Notes under the pieces: model-generated
What the model was told of the DNA's origin: nothing
Database searches by the model: none
Seen by the model: the letters and a program-made list of their open reading frames with translations, nothing else
Part shown: positions 37,044-46,129 of the stretch, piece after piece
Layout of the letters: every line of letters starts with the position of its first letter
Numbering within the stretch: position 1 is the stretch's first letter
Origin: Arcobacter lacus
Lineage (GTDB): Bacteria > Campylobacterota > Campylobacteria > Campylobacterales > Arcobacteraceae
Direction: 5' to 3'
Length of the DNA: 64,000 nucleotides
Assembly: GCF_003063295.1 (NCBI RefSeq)
Contig: NZ_MUXF01000005.1
Coordinates: forward strand, 124,001 to 188,000
Position numbers and translations under genes: made by a program

Positions 37044-37100
37044 ATGAAAAAGATTTTTTTTATAAAATATAGTTGTTTAAAACAAATTAGTAACTATTAA
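37044..37100 (+). CDS. Possible 18-residue leader peptide before the orphan response regulator
   Basis: An ATG at 37044 with a strong Shine-Dalgarno (GAAGGAAAT, good spacing) opens an 18-codon frame, MKKIFFIKYSCLKQISNY, that stops at 37098-37100, 14 nt before the response-regulator ATG. No homologue is recognised. It could be a translated leader that couples to the downstream gene, or chance in A/T-rich DNA, although its ribosome site is better than that of the downstream gene. Confidence 0.35.
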   Translation: MKKIFFIKYSCLKQISNY

Positions 37101-37114
37101 ATTTGAGATTTAAT

Positions 37115-37771
37115 ATGAAAATATTAGCAAACACAAAGATATTATTTTTAAGTGATGATTTATCAGTTAGAAATAGTATAAAAGAGAAATTTGTAAAGTT
37201 ATTTGAAGAAGTAAAGTTTACTTCAAGTTATGAGGAAGCGTTAAAACTTTCTTTAACAAATAATTACGATTTAGCAATTGTAGATATTGATTTAAAAAAT
37301 AGTTCTTTTTCAGAATTGTCTTCAAAATTAATAGTTATATCAAGTTCACATAGTAATGAAAAAGTATTGACAGCTATAAACTTAGAAGCATATACCTTTT
37401 TAGTAAAACCTTTAAATTTAATAGATTTAAAATTAGCTATCTTAATGTGTCTTAATCAAATGAAAAGAGTTGATAAAATAGAGTTTGATCAAGGTATTTA
37501 TTTTGATGAATATAGAGATCAATTTTTTAAAAAAGATGGAGAAATGATAGATTTTACAAAACTAGAAAAATCATTTTTAAAACTTTTAATAGCGAGAAGA
37601 AATAAAATTACAGATTATGATATGGTAAAAGATATAGTATGGAAAGGGAAAGAGATGTCTATTTATACTATGAGAAATATAGTAAATAAAATAAGACAGA
37701 AAACTTATTATGAGATTATCAAAAATCATTCTAGTAAAGGTTATATCTTAAATTATAAACAAGTATTATAA
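37115..37771 (+). CDS. Orphan OmpR-type response regulator
   Basis: The 218-residue protein has a receiver domain with acidic pair SDD, phospho-acceptor Asp in LAIVDIDL, VISSS, and Lys in LVKPLN. The C-terminal domain (about 125-218) looks like a divergent winged helix ending HSSKGYILNYK. I prefer ATG 37115 to TTG 37103. No histidine kinase is adjacent. It is followed by luxS with its own -10 box. Targets unknown. Confidence 0.8.
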   Translation: MKILANTKILFLSDDLSVRNSIKEKFVKLFEEVKFTSSYEEALKLSLTNNYDLAIVDIDLKNSSFSELSSKLIVISSSHSNEKVLTAINLEAYTFLVKPLNLIDLKLAILMCLNQMKRVDKIEFDQGIYFDEYRDQFFKKDGEMIDFTKLEKSFLKLLIARRNKITDYDMVKDIVWKGKEMSIYTMRNIVNKIRQKTYYEIIKNHSSKGYILNYKQVL

Positions 37772-37804
37772 ATATTTATTAGTACTCATTTAATAAACTT
37801 TCGA

Positions 37805-37810
37805 TACAAT
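37805..37810 (+). promoter_or_regulatory. Probable -10 box of luxS
   Basis: TACAAT lies 26 bp upstream of the luxS ATG, with AAAAAAAGGA as the ribosome site after it. Confidence 0.45.
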
Positions 37811-37836
37811 CTGGCTTATTAAAAAAAGGAATTATT

Positions 37837-38352
37837 ATGCCATTATTAGATAGTTTTAGAGTTGACCATACGATTATGCCTGCACCTGCAGTTAGAGTTG
37901 CAAAAACAATGAAAACTCCAAAAGGTGACAATATTACAGTTTTCGATTTAAGATTTTGTGTACCAAATAAATCAATGATGAGTGAAAAAGGAACTCACAC
38001 TTTAGAGCACCTTTTTGCTGGATTTATTAGAGCTCATCTAAACTCTCCAACAGTTGAAATTATAGATGTTTCACCTATGGGTTGTAGAACTGGATTTTAT
38101 ATGAGTTTGATTGGAACTCCAAGTGAACAAGAAGTTGCAGTTGCTTGGAAAAAAGCTATGGAAGATGTTTTAAAAGTTGAAAAACAAAGTGATATTCCAG
38201 AATTAAATTTATATCAGTGTGGAACTTGTGCTATGCACTCACTTGATGAAGCAAAAGATATTGCAAGAGATATTTTAAAATCACAAATCGGTGTTATGTC
38301 AAATAAAGAACTTTATCTTAGTGAAGAGAAATTAAAATCTTTAGGAAACTAA
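37837..38352 (+). CDS. luxS: S-ribosylhomocysteine lyase
   Basis: The 171-residue metalloenzyme has the iron/zinc ligands in HTLEH (about residues 54-58) and Cys in CGTCAMHS, and the catalytic Cys in GCRTGFYM. It cleaves S-ribosylhomocysteine to homocysteine and DPD, the AI-2 precursor, in the activated methyl cycle. The homocysteine can be remethylated by MetH at 41.5 kb. The two methyltransferase-like genes that follow on the same strand (2 bp gap) may form one transcript with it. Confidence 0.97.
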   Translation: MPLLDSFRVDHTIMPAPAVRVAKTMKTPKGDNITVFDLRFCVPNKSMMSEKGTHTLEHLFAGFIRAHLNSPTVEIIDVSPMGCRTGFYMSLIGTPSEQEVAVAWKKAMEDVLKVEKQSDIPELNLYQCGTCAMHSLDEAKDIARDILKSQIGVMSNKELYLSEEKLKSLGN

Positions 38353-38353
38353 A

Positions 38354-38794
38354 ATGCAAGAAAAACTAGACCTTTTCAAAGGCTTATTTAGTGACTATAC
38401 AAATATTTCGATTTTGCATATAGATAACTCTTTGGGTTTAGTTAATAGCACTTTAGAAGAGATAAAAGAACAGAACAAAGGAAATATAAAATATATCTCT
38501 TTTGAAGACGAATCAAGTGCAAAATTATCAAGTGCAAGAGTTTATGAATATATAGTTTTGAGTGATATTTTATCTTATTGTGAAAATAAAGAAGAGATAT
38601 TAAAATCTCACTATAAAGCTTTGGAAAATTCAGGAAATATCATAATCTTAGAAAAAATATCAAACGACAATAGATATGAGATTTTAGATATGTTGGAAGA
38701 GATAGGATTTCAAGCACCAAATGCGATAGAACTTTTTGATGAGGTTTTGATATTTACTGCAAAAAAAATGCACCATTGGGGTTATGGACTTTAA
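38354..38794 (+). CDS. Degenerate SAM-methyltransferase-like protein (146 aa)
   Basis: The protein looks like a class I methyltransferase that has lost the glycine-rich SAM loop: ISILHIDNSLGLV stands where motif I should be, and the stretch EYIVLSDILSYCENKEEILKSHYKALENSGNIIILEK resembles motifs IV-V around a DILEH-type block. It sits between luxS and an MnmC-like gene and overlaps the latter by 19 bp if the longest start of that gene is used. It may be an inactive partner. Function not assigned. Confidence 0.6.
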   Translation: MQEKLDLFKGLFSDYTNISILHIDNSLGLVNSTLEEIKEQNKGNIKYISFEDESSAKLSSARVYEYIVLSDILSYCENKEEILKSHYKALENSGNIIILEKISNDNRYEILDMLEEIGFQAPNAIELFDEVLIFTAKKMHHWGYGL

Positions 38795-38796
38795 TA

Positions 38797-39546
38797 TTGG
38801 AAAATAATCAAAATATTTTAGTAACCACTTTGGATGGTTCAAATACTCTTTTTTCTACAAAATATAATCAACACTTTCATAACACAGAAGATGGTGCGAT
38901 AAATGAAGCTTTGAGTAAACATATTATCCCAACATTTTTTTATCATCAAAATAAAAAAGAGTTAAATATTTTGGATATCTGTTTTGGAATAGGGTACAAC
39001 ACTTTTTCAACTATCTATTATATTTTAAAAAACAATCTTGATATAAAGATAAATATTTTTTCTCCTGAATTAGATGAAAATTTAATAAAATCTCTAAAAG
39101 ATTTTCCTTTTCCTAAAGAGTTTGAAAATATAAAACATATCATAAAAGCTATTTCTACTACAAATAAATATGAAGATGAAAAAATCAAAATAGAAGTTTT
39201 TATAGGTGATGCTAGAGCTTATATAAAAAATTTTGAAAAAAACTTTTTTGATATAGTTTTCCAAGATGCTTTCTCAAGTGATGTAAATAAAGAACTATGG
39301 ACAAAAGAGTATTTTGAAGATATTTATAAAATCTGTAAAGAAGATAGTATTTTAAGCACTTATGCCATAGCAACGCCAATAAGATTATCTTTATATGAAG
39401 CAAAATTTTATATACATGAAACAAAATCCACAAAAAGAAAAATTACACTTGCAACAAAAAGTGTGAAAAATGATATTGGAAAATATATAGATATGGAGCT
39501 AAAAAAGCAGAGAAATCAAGACGCAAAAGCTTTATATGATAAATAA
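38797..39546 (+). CDS. MnmC/MnmD-like tRNA-modifying methyltransferase
   Basis: The protein (249 residues from TTG 38797) carries the DUF752-type methyltransferase domain of MnmC: LDICFGIGYNTF (SAM loop), IGDARAYIKNF, and FDIVFQDAFSSDVNKELWT, with the catalytic-type Asp-Ala-Phe. MnmC adds the final methyl of mnm5s2U in tRNA wobble positions. The oxidase half of E. coli MnmC is absent, as in MnmD proteins. The frame also begins at TTG 38776 inside the previous gene; I chose 38797 because it follows that gene's stop directly, but both lack a strong ribosome site. Confidence 0.8.
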   Translation: MENNQNILVTTLDGSNTLFSTKYNQHFHNTEDGAINEALSKHIIPTFFYHQNKKELNILDICFGIGYNTFSTIYYILKNNLDIKINIFSPELDENLIKSLKDFPFPKEFENIKHIIKAISTTNKYEDEKIKIEVFIGDARAYIKNFEKNFFDIVFQDAFSSDVNKELWTKEYFEDIYKICKEDSILSTYAIATPIRLSLYEAKFYIHETKSTKRKITLATKSVKNDIGKYIDMELKKQRNQDAKALYDK

Positions 39547-39596
39547 AAGTTTTTTTTTATATAATCTTCTTCGAATTTTTTTAAATGGAAACAATC

Positions 39597-40406
39597 ATGA
39601 AATTTTTACTATCTGTGCTTATTTTAATTTTTACTCCGATTATGGCTTTTTCTTATACAGAAGCAAATGTTTTTCAAAAAATAGAAAAAGATTTGGATTC
39701 AATTATTGTTAAAGATTTAACTAAAAAACAATTGATTTTTTCAAAAGATGCAAACCAGCAAGTAAGTCCAGCAAGTCTTACAAAAATTATGACAGCTATT
39801 CTTGCAATAGAAAGTAATAAAATGGATAGTGTTGTAACTATTACAGCTGATATGAAAAAAGTTGAACCAACAATTTTAGGATTTAAAGTAGGAGAAAAAA
39901 TCTATTTAAGAGATTTAGTAAATGCTGCTCTTATTCGTTCAGCAAATGATGCTGCAAATGCTATTGCTATTTATTTAGGAAATGGTGATAAACAAAAATT
40001 CGTGAATATGATGAATGCAAAAGCAAAAAAACTTGGTATGACAAAAACTACTTTTCAAAATCCATGTGGATTTGATGCAAAAAATCATAAAAGTACAGCA
40101 AGTGATTTATTGAAACTTACAGAATATGCTATTAAAAATAGTACTTTCAATGCGATTGTTAGAAAAAACTCTTATTCATTTAAAGCAATAAATACAAAAA
40201 GAACTTATACAGTATATACAAGCAACAAACTTCAACCAAAAGAAAAATATATGATAGGTGTAAAAACTGGTTATACAAACCAAGCTGGACCTTGTCTAAT
40301 TGCTCGTGCAAAAGAGGGTAAAAAAGATATTTTACTTGTAATGTTAAATTCTCATAATAGATGGGAAAATACTAAGTTAGCTTTAGACACAATTTTAAAT
40401 AAATAA
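39597..40406 (+). CDS. D-alanyl-D-alanine carboxypeptidase (PBP5/6-like)
   Basis: The 269-residue periplasmic serine peptidase has a signal peptide (...TPIMAFS) and all three active-site motifs: SxxK in ASLTKIM, SxN in RSANDAANA and KTG in VKTGYTN. It trims stem peptides of peptidoglycan. I chose ATG 39597 with GGAA upstream over ATG 39585. It lacks the C-terminal amphipathic anchor domain of E. coli PBP5 (403 residues), so it is probably soluble in the periplasm. Confidence 0.92.
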   Translation: MKFLLSVLILIFTPIMAFSYTEANVFQKIEKDLDSIIVKDLTKKQLIFSKDANQQVSPASLTKIMTAILAIESNKMDSVVTITADMKKVEPTILGFKVGEKIYLRDLVNAALIRSANDAANAIAIYLGNGDKQKFVNMMNAKAKKLGMTKTTFQNPCGFDAKNHKSTASDLLKLTEYAIKNSTFNAIVRKNSYSFKAINTKRTYTVYTSNKLQPKEKYMIGVKTGYTNQAGPCLIARAKEGKKDILLVMLNSHNRWENTKLALDTILNK

Positions 40407-40436
40407 ATTAACAGCTTTAATTAGCAGTTAATTTAT
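40403..40436. terminator. Weak inverted repeat between convergent genes
   Basis: Arms ATAAATTAAC (40403-40412) and GTTAATTTAT (40427-40436) form a 10-bp stem with a 14-nt loop. It has no strong T run, so termination is uncertain. Confidence 0.4.
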
Positions 40437-40914
40437 CTAAAATATATCTTTCTAAATCTTTTTTTGTAACTTCTTCTTTCATAGCTTTTTCAAAGATATC
40501 ATCTATTTTTATAGAGTAATCTTCGTAAGAAAAAAATGGAAAATGTAACTTCCAAGATTTTTTGATTAGCTCTTTAGTCATAATATCTCTCATCTTATCC
40601 CTAAAAAAGTTAAACCCTATAAAAATTACAGCAGTTATTACCATTCCACCTAAAATAGAGATATGTGGATCTATTTTTGCCAAAGGTTTGTGTGTTAAAA
40701 GAGAAATAGGAACTAAAATACCAAGAACAATTAGTATATATAAAAAATATGCACGAGCAAGTTTTAAACGAAAACCTAACTTCCCTGGATCAACTTGCAT
40801 TCCATTGTTAAATTGTCTATTTGCAATTAACATATCTTTTAACAAGATTGGTTGTTTTGAAGTAGTATATATATATTCTAAAATTTTATTTTTAATACTC
40901 TTTTCTTTAAACAT
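40417..40914 (-). CDS. Hypothetical membrane protein (165 aa)
   Basis: The protein has a basic N-terminal segment, two membrane helices (about 56-74 and 84-104) and a charged C-terminal cytoplasmic part of about 60 residues (EDYSIKIDDIFEKAMKEEV). No family is recognised. It shares a short divergent region with doxX, where the Fur-box-like site lies close to its own start, so it may also respond to iron. Confidence 0.65.
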   Translation of the reverse strand: MFKEKSIKNKILEYIYTTSKQPILLKDMLIANRQFNNGMQVDPGKLGFRLKLARAYFLYILIVLGILVPISLLTHKPLAKIDPHISILGGMVITAVIFIGFNFFRDKMRDIMTKELIKKSWKLHFPFFSYEDYSIKIDDIFEKAMKEEVTKKDLERYILDKLTAN

Positions 40915-40931
40915 CGAATTTTCCTACTAAT

Positions 40932-40952
40932 GATAATGATAAATATTTTATC
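40932..40952. promoter_or_regulatory. Fur-box-like site in the divergent doxX region
   Basis: GATAATGATAAATATTTTATC has eleven identities in a row to the left half of the Fur consensus GATAATGATAATCATTATC and a degenerate right half. It lies 10 bp before TATAAT at 40962-40967, the probable -10 box of doxX. Confidence 0.55.
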
Positions 40953-41033
40953 TTAGTTTGTTATAATATAAAGTTAAATTTATAGGTTAATTGGTTTATC
41001 TATGAATAAAATTTTAATATAAGGATAAAAATT

Positions 41034-41474
41034 ATGAGATGTTGTGAAAATAAACTAGAATCTATTTTAAATGAAGATATTGGTAAATTGATTTTAAGAG
41101 TTTCTATTGCTGTTTTAATGCTTTTTCATGGGTTTTCAAAATTACAAAATGGAATTGATGGAATAAAATTTTTAGTTACAAGTGCAGGTTTACCTGAATT
41201 TTTTGCTTATGGTGTATTTTTAGGTGAGGTTGTTTTCCCTATTTTAATTATTCTTGGATTATTCACTAGAATTTCATCATTCTTTTTTGCATTTACAATG
41301 GTTTTTGCTATTTTCTTAGCTCATAGCGCTGATATATTTACTTTAGGAAAAACTGGTGGTCCAGTTATTGAATTACCACTTATTTATCTTTTAGTTTCAA
41401 TTGCTATCATGTTTTTAGGTGCTGGTAAATATAGCCTTGATGCAAAGTGTAAAGCAAAGGCTTGCTCAATATAA
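41034..41474 (+). CDS. DoxX-family inner-membrane protein
   Basis: The 146-residue protein has four membrane helices and the DoxX signature (ILRVSIAVLMLFHGFSKL, then YGVFLGEVVFPILIILGLFTR). Extra cysteines occur at both ends (RCCEN; CKAKACSI), which is unusual for the family and could bind metal or form disulfides. DoxX proteins associate with thiosulfate oxidation or oxidative stress defence, with no settled role. The Fur-box-like site suggests iron control. Confidence 0.85.
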   Translation: MRCCENKLESILNEDIGKLILRVSIAVLMLFHGFSKLQNGIDGIKFLVTSAGLPEFFAYGVFLGEVVFPILIILGLFTRISSFFFAFTMVFAIFLAHSADIFTLGKTGGPVIELPLIYLLVSIAIMFLGAGKYSLDAKCKAKACSI

Positions 41475-41479
41475 GTTAA

Positions 41480-41505
41480 ATGTATAAGAGTTAACTCTTA
41501 TACAT
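41480..41505. terminator. 26-nt perfect palindrome at the doxX/metH junction
   Basis: Positions 41480-41505 read identically on both strands (13-bp arms, ATGTATAAGAGTT and its complement) and include the metH stop codon. It is probably a bidirectional hairpin terminator, although it lacks a long T run. Confidence 0.6.
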
Positions 41506-44500
41506 TATAATAATTAGCTTCAGGATTTGTAACAACTATTGCACAAGTTGTTTGTTCAGGGTGCATTTGGAATGTTTCACTAAGTTCTATTCCAAACTCT
41601 TCAGGATTTAATAAATCAAAAATATCTCTATTCATCGCTAAATCTGGACAAGCTGCATATCCAGGAGAATATCTACAACCAACATATTGTTTCATTTGAA
41701 CATCATTTAAAGTGTGCCCTTCGTTTGGTACAATATCTAAGTCAAGTCTTATTTGTTTGTGTAAAACTTCTGCTAATGCTTCAGCAAGTTCAACTCCAAG
41801 TCCATGAACTTGATAGTATTTTGTAAATTCACCTTTGTCGTATAAACTTCTTTCATAATCAGTGATTTTAAGTCCAGCACTTGCAAGTGTGAAGGCAACT
41901 ACATCAAGTCTATCATTTGCAAAAAAGTCAGGTATACATCTAAATGGTTTTCTTTTTTGTCTTGGAAATTCTAATACTTTTATAGCTTCACTTAGAGGAG
42001 GAATATTTTTTGACTCTTCAAGCGAATTAAACAGATATTTTTTATCAAAAATATAAAGTTTATTATCAAAAGATATACAAGGATAATAAGCATAAATCGC
42101 AATTGGGTCAAAAATATCTTTATCAACTAATTCAGCTTTTAAAGCTTCATAAGTTGGTTCAACTACATCTCTTTCATATTTCATAAAAGCTTCTGGAGTC
42201 TGTTTTCCTCTTTTATATCCCCATCTTTGTCTAAATAAAACTCTGTGATTTATCCATTTAAAAATCAACTCTTTATTTAGTTTTTCACCTCTTCTTGTTA
42301 CTCTATCCCAAATTGGAGGAAAAACAAATTTTCCACGTTCTGGCATAGATATTTCTTCATAAGGAGGTATTTCAATCTCTTCTTTTTCAACTCTATCGCT
42401 TGTATCTATTCTTTCAATTAAATCAGCTGCAAGTGCAGTATTGTTTTCATCACCTTTTTCAATTCTTTGCATAGAAACAACACCATCAAAAGCATCTCTA
42501 CAGTAAAAAATAGGACCATCATAAAATGGTCGGCAATATTCATCAATAAAATTTTTTGTAAGTGCTGCACCTCCAAGAAGTACAGGAACTTTAATACCTA
42601 ATTTTTGCAATTCTTCAAGATTTTCTTTCATAACTGCTGTTGATTTTACAAGTAATCCACTCATTCCAATAGCATGAGCATTATGCTTATTTAGTTCTTC
42701 AACAAATTGTCCTAAATCGGCTTTTATACCTACATTTACAACTTTAAATCCATTATTACTTAAAATAATATCAACTAAATTTTTACCAACATCGTGAACA
42801 TCGCCTTTAACAGTTCCTAAAATAAGAGTTGTTTCACTTGCTTTTTCTTGTTTTGGTAAGTATGGATTAAGTGCATCAACTGTTGCTTTCATAGTTTCAG
42901 CACTTTGAAGTACAAATGGTAATTGCATTTGACCACTTCCAAAAAGTTCACCTATTACTTTCATTCCATCAATTAACCACTCATTTACGATAATTTCAGG
43001 TTGAATCGTATGTCTTAATTCTAAAGCTAAAGGGATAAGTCTCTCTTTATCTCCATCAAGAAGAAGTTTTTTTACTTTTTCAATTGGTTCGAGTTTTTGG
43101 TACTCCTCATCGCTTTGCTCTTCTTGTCCTTCTACATTTGAAAAATGTTCAATAAATGCAAAAAGTGGGTCAGCACCATTTTCCCAAATATTAAAAATCA
43201 AATTATCACAAGCTTTTTTATCTTCTTCACTTATTTTGTTTAGTGGTAAAATGTGTTTTACATTCACAATAGCACTTGTAAGTCCAGCTTTTACACAATG
43301 GTCAAGATAAATAGAGTTTAGATAAATTCTAGCATTTGTTGCTAAACCAAAAGAGATATTTGAAAGTCCTAAAGTCGTTCCTACTTCAGGATGTCTTATT
43401 TCGAACTCTCTTATTGCTTCAAGCGTTTCAATTCCCGCTGTTCTATATTCATCATCTCCAGAACCAATAGTAAATGTAAGCATATCAAATACTAAATCAG
43501 CAGGATCAAATCCATGTCTATTTACACATAAGTCAAAAATTCTTTCTGCAACTTCTAATTTTCTCTCTTTTGATTTCGCCATTCCAATTTCATCAATTAC
43601 AAGACAAACAAGTGCAGCTCCAAATTTTTTTGCTAAAGAACAAACAGCATCAAATTTTTCAATACCATCTTCAAGGTTTACAGAGTTGATTATACATCTT
43701 CCACCAATTTGTTTTAGTGCTGCTTCCAGTGCTAAAATTTGCGTTGAATCAGGCATAAGTGGAAGTGCAATTTTTTGTGAATAAAGTGAAACAACTTCAT
43801 CCATATCAAATCTTTCATCTCGTCCCGCAAATCCAACAGATACATCAATTACATGAGCTCCTGCACGAACTTGTTGTTGAGCAACACTTAATGTTCCTTC
43901 ATAATCATTAGCTTTAAGTAACTCCCTAAAAGCTTTACTTCCTGTTGCATTACTTCTTTCTCCTATTAGTAAAGGGGCTGGTTCTTGTTTTAATGGAACG
44001 ATATTAAATAAACTTGCTAATGAAGCTTTTAAAAATCCACAAGGTTTTAGTGGAACTTCATTTTCAATAGCCTTTGCCAAAGCTTCAATGTGGTCAGGTG
44101 TCGTACCACAACAACCACCTAAAAATGCAACTCCATTTATTTTTAAAAACTCTTTTTGTAAAGCTGTAAACTCTTCTGGTTGCATCGGATAATAAGTTTT
44201 TCCACCTCTATTTTGAGGAAGTCCAGCATTTGCATGGACTGAAATAGGAAATTTACAAACTTGACTTAATGTTTTAACATGTTTATGAACTTGTACAGGA
44301 CCAGTTCCACAGTTAAATCCTAAAGATAAGATATTAAAAGGTGCCATAATAGCAGCAATTGTCATAGCATCTGTTCCAATAAGCATTGTTCCAGAAAGTT
44401 CAATAGTTACTGATACCATAATTGGAATTTGAGGTGCTACATCATTTAGTGCATGAAGCGCTGCTTTTATTTGAAGTGGATCTTGACAAGTTTCAAGTAA

Positions 44501-44977
44501 GAAAATATCTGTTCCACCATCAACAAGCCCTTTTGCCATAATTTTATAACCTTCATACATCTCATCATATTTAATGTGACCTAAAGATGGAAGTTTTGTT
44601 CCAGGACCAATTGATGCTACACAAAATCTAGGTTTCTCTTTTGTAGTATATTTTTCACAAGATTTTTTTACTAAACTAGCACCTAATTTTGACAATTCAT
44701 AAGACATATGTCCAATATTATACTCATCTAAAACCCAAGGCATTGAACCAAAAGTGTTTGTACAAATTAAATCTGCACCTGCTTTTGCATAGTTATCATG
44801 AATAGTTTCCAATATATGAGGTGCAGTTAAATTTAAAAGCTCATTACACCCTTCTAAATCTAAATCTTCAAAAAGCCATTCTTCTTGTTTTATATCTGCT
44901 ATTTGAAGCTGTGTTCCCATTGCTCCATCGATGATTAAAACTTTTTTACTAATTAAATCTTCTATTAACTCTTTCAT
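41498..44977 (-). CDS. metH: Cobalamin-dependent methionine synthase
   Basis: The 1159-residue enzyme has all four modules: homocysteine-binding (1-300, with the zinc Cys pair in GGCCGTTPDH), folate/pterin-binding (about 335-600, from GERSNATGSKAF), B12-binding (about 640-890, with the axial-His motif GDVHDVGKN) and AdoMet reactivation (about 910-1159, ending near YSPGYAACPD). It methylates homocysteine, linking to luxS upstream. No B12 riboswitch is visible: a minus-strand TATAAT (plus strand 44997-45002) leaves a leader of only about 13 nt. Single gene. Confidence 0.97.
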   Translation of the reverse strand: MKELIEDLISKKVLIIDGAMGTQLQIADIKQEEWLFEDLDLEGCNELLNLTAPHILETIHDNYAKAGADLICTNTFGSMPWVLDEYNIGHMSYELSKLGASLVKKSCEKYTTKEKPRFCVASIGPGTKLPSLGHIKYDEMYEGYKIMAKGLVDGGTDIFLLETCQDPLQIKAALHALNDVAPQIPIMVSVTIELSGTMLIGTDAMTIAAIMAPFNILSLGFNCGTGPVQVHKHVKTLSQVCKFPISVHANAGLPQNRGGKTYYPMQPEEFTALQKEFLKINGVAFLGGCCGTTPDHIEALAKAIENEVPLKPCGFLKASLASLFNIVPLKQEPAPLLIGERSNATGSKAFRELLKANDYEGTLSVAQQQVRAGAHVIDVSVGFAGRDERFDMDEVVSLYSQKIALPLMPDSTQILALEAALKQIGGRCIINSVNLEDGIEKFDAVCSLAKKFGAALVCLVIDEIGMAKSKERKLEVAERIFDLCVNRHGFDPADLVFDMLTFTIGSGDDEYRTAGIETLEAIREFEIRHPEVGTTLGLSNISFGLATNARIYLNSIYLDHCVKAGLTSAIVNVKHILPLNKISEEDKKACDNLIFNIWENGADPLFAFIEHFSNVEGQEEQSDEEYQKLEPIEKVKKLLLDGDKERLIPLALELRHTIQPEIIVNEWLIDGMKVIGELFGSGQMQLPFVLQSAETMKATVDALNPYLPKQEKASETTLILGTVKGDVHDVGKNLVDIILSNNGFKVVNVGIKADLGQFVEELNKHNAHAIGMSGLLVKSTAVMKENLEELQKLGIKVPVLLGGAALTKNFIDEYCRPFYDGPIFYCRDAFDGVVSMQRIEKGDENNTALAADLIERIDTSDRVEKEEIEIPPYEEISMPERGKFVFPPIWDRVTRRGEKLNKELIFKWINHRVLFRQRWGYKRGKQTPEAFMKYERDVVEPTYEALKAELVDKDIFDPIAIYAYYPCISFDNKLYIFDKKYLFNSLEESKNIPPLSEAIKVLEFPRQKRKPFRCIPDFFANDRLDVVAFTLASAGLKITDYERSLYDKGEFTKYYQVHGLGVELAEALAEVLHKQIRLDLDIVPNEGHTLNDVQMKQYVGCRYSPGYAACPDLAMNRDIFDLLNPEEFGIELSETFQMHPEQTTCAIVVTNPEANYYNV

Positions 44978-45120
44978 TAATTCTCTACTTTTATAAATTA
45001 TAATTGTTTTTAATAATATTCATTAGATAGTATATTTAAAGAGTGGTTAAAAGCTGTTAAATTAAACCTTTTTGATTAAAAAAATTAATTTTAGAATCAA
45101 GATTTTAATTATCTTTTGGC

Positions 45121-45126
45121 TAGAAT
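45121..45126 (+). promoter_or_regulatory. Probable -10 box of ilvE
   Basis: TAGAAT lies 38 bp upstream of the ilvE ATG, before AGGAAAT as the ribosome site. The rest of the 187-bp metH-ilvE gap shows no riboswitch or gene. Confidence 0.4.
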
Positions 45127-45164
45127 ATTAGTTAAAATAAATAAATTATTAGGAAATAATTAAG

Positions 45165-46085
45165 ATGACTGAATCAAAATATATATGGATGGATGGAGAA
45201 TTTGTTGCTTGGCATGATGCAAAAGTTCATGTTTTAAGTCATACATTACATTATGGAAATGGTGCTATTGAAGGAACAAAAGCTTATAAAACTGTTGATG
45301 GAAGATGTGCAATTTTTAAATTAAATGAACACACAAAAAGATTGTTAAATTCATCAAAAATGACTTTAATGGATGTGCCTTTTTCTTTAGAAGAGTTAAA
45401 TAAAGCACAAGTTGAACTTCTACAAAAAAATGAATTAACGAATGGTGCATATTTAAGACCATTAGTTTATTTAGGTTATGGTGTTATGGGACTTTATCAT
45501 AAAGATGCTCCTGTAAAAGTATCTCTTTCTGCATGGGAATGGGGAGCATATTTGGGAGAAGAAGGTTTAAAAAAAGGTGTTAGAGTAAAAATTTCATCTT
45601 TTTCAAGAACTCCAAATACTTCTGGAATGGGAAAAGCAAAAGCAGTTGCAAATTATTTAAACTCTCAAATGGCAAAATATGAGGCTGTTGAGGCTGGATA
45701 TGATGAAGCTTTATTAAAAGATGATCAAGGATATATTGCAGAAGCTAGTGGTGCTTGTTTCTTTATCGTTAGAGATGGAGTATTAATTTCTCCACCAAAT
45801 GATAACTCTTTAGAGTCTATTACTCAAGCAACAGCTATTGAATTAGCAAAAGATTTAGGAATTGAAGTTGTAAGAAGAAGAATTACAAGAGAAGAAATAT
45901 ATATCGCTGATGAAGCGTTTTTTACTGGAACTGCTGCTGAAATAACTCCAATTAGAGAAGTTGATGCAAGAGTTATTGGTTGTGGTTCAAGAGGACCAAT
46001 TACTGAAAAAATTCAGTCTGCATATTTTGATGCAGTTACTGGAAAAAATGAAAAATATATTAAGTATTTAACTTACATTAACTAA
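45165..46085 (+). CDS. ilvE: Branched-chain amino-acid aminotransferase
   Basis: The 306-residue fold-type IV PLP enzyme opens with WMDGEFVAWHDAKVHVLSHTLHYG and carries the catalytic Lys in KAKAVANYLNSQ and the conserved EASGACFF block. It does the last step of Val, Leu and Ile synthesis and fits with leuC at 15.4 kb. D-amino-acid transaminase is excluded by the branched-chain-type opening. Followed closely by the SPFH gene. Confidence 0.95.
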   Translation: MTESKYIWMDGEFVAWHDAKVHVLSHTLHYGNGAIEGTKAYKTVDGRCAIFKLNEHTKRLLNSSKMTLMDVPFSLEELNKAQVELLQKNELTNGAYLRPLVYLGYGVMGLYHKDAPVKVSLSAWEWGAYLGEEGLKKGVRVKISSFSRTPNTSGMGKAKAVANYLNSQMAKYEAVEAGYDEALLKDDQGYIAEASGACFFIVRDGVLISPPNDNSLESITQATAIELAKDLGIEVVRRRITREEIYIADEAFFTGTAAEITPIREVDARVIGCGSRGPITEKIQSAYFDAVTGKNEKYIKYLTYIN

Positions 46086-46129
46086 TCTTAATTATTATAA
46101 GTTATTAAAATATTTAAATAAGGAAAGAT

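Noticed and set aside
44978-45164. Cobalamin riboswitch before metH
   Set aside because: The metH leader predicted from a TATAAT at 44997-45002 is about 13 nt, and no long paired structure was seen in this gap.
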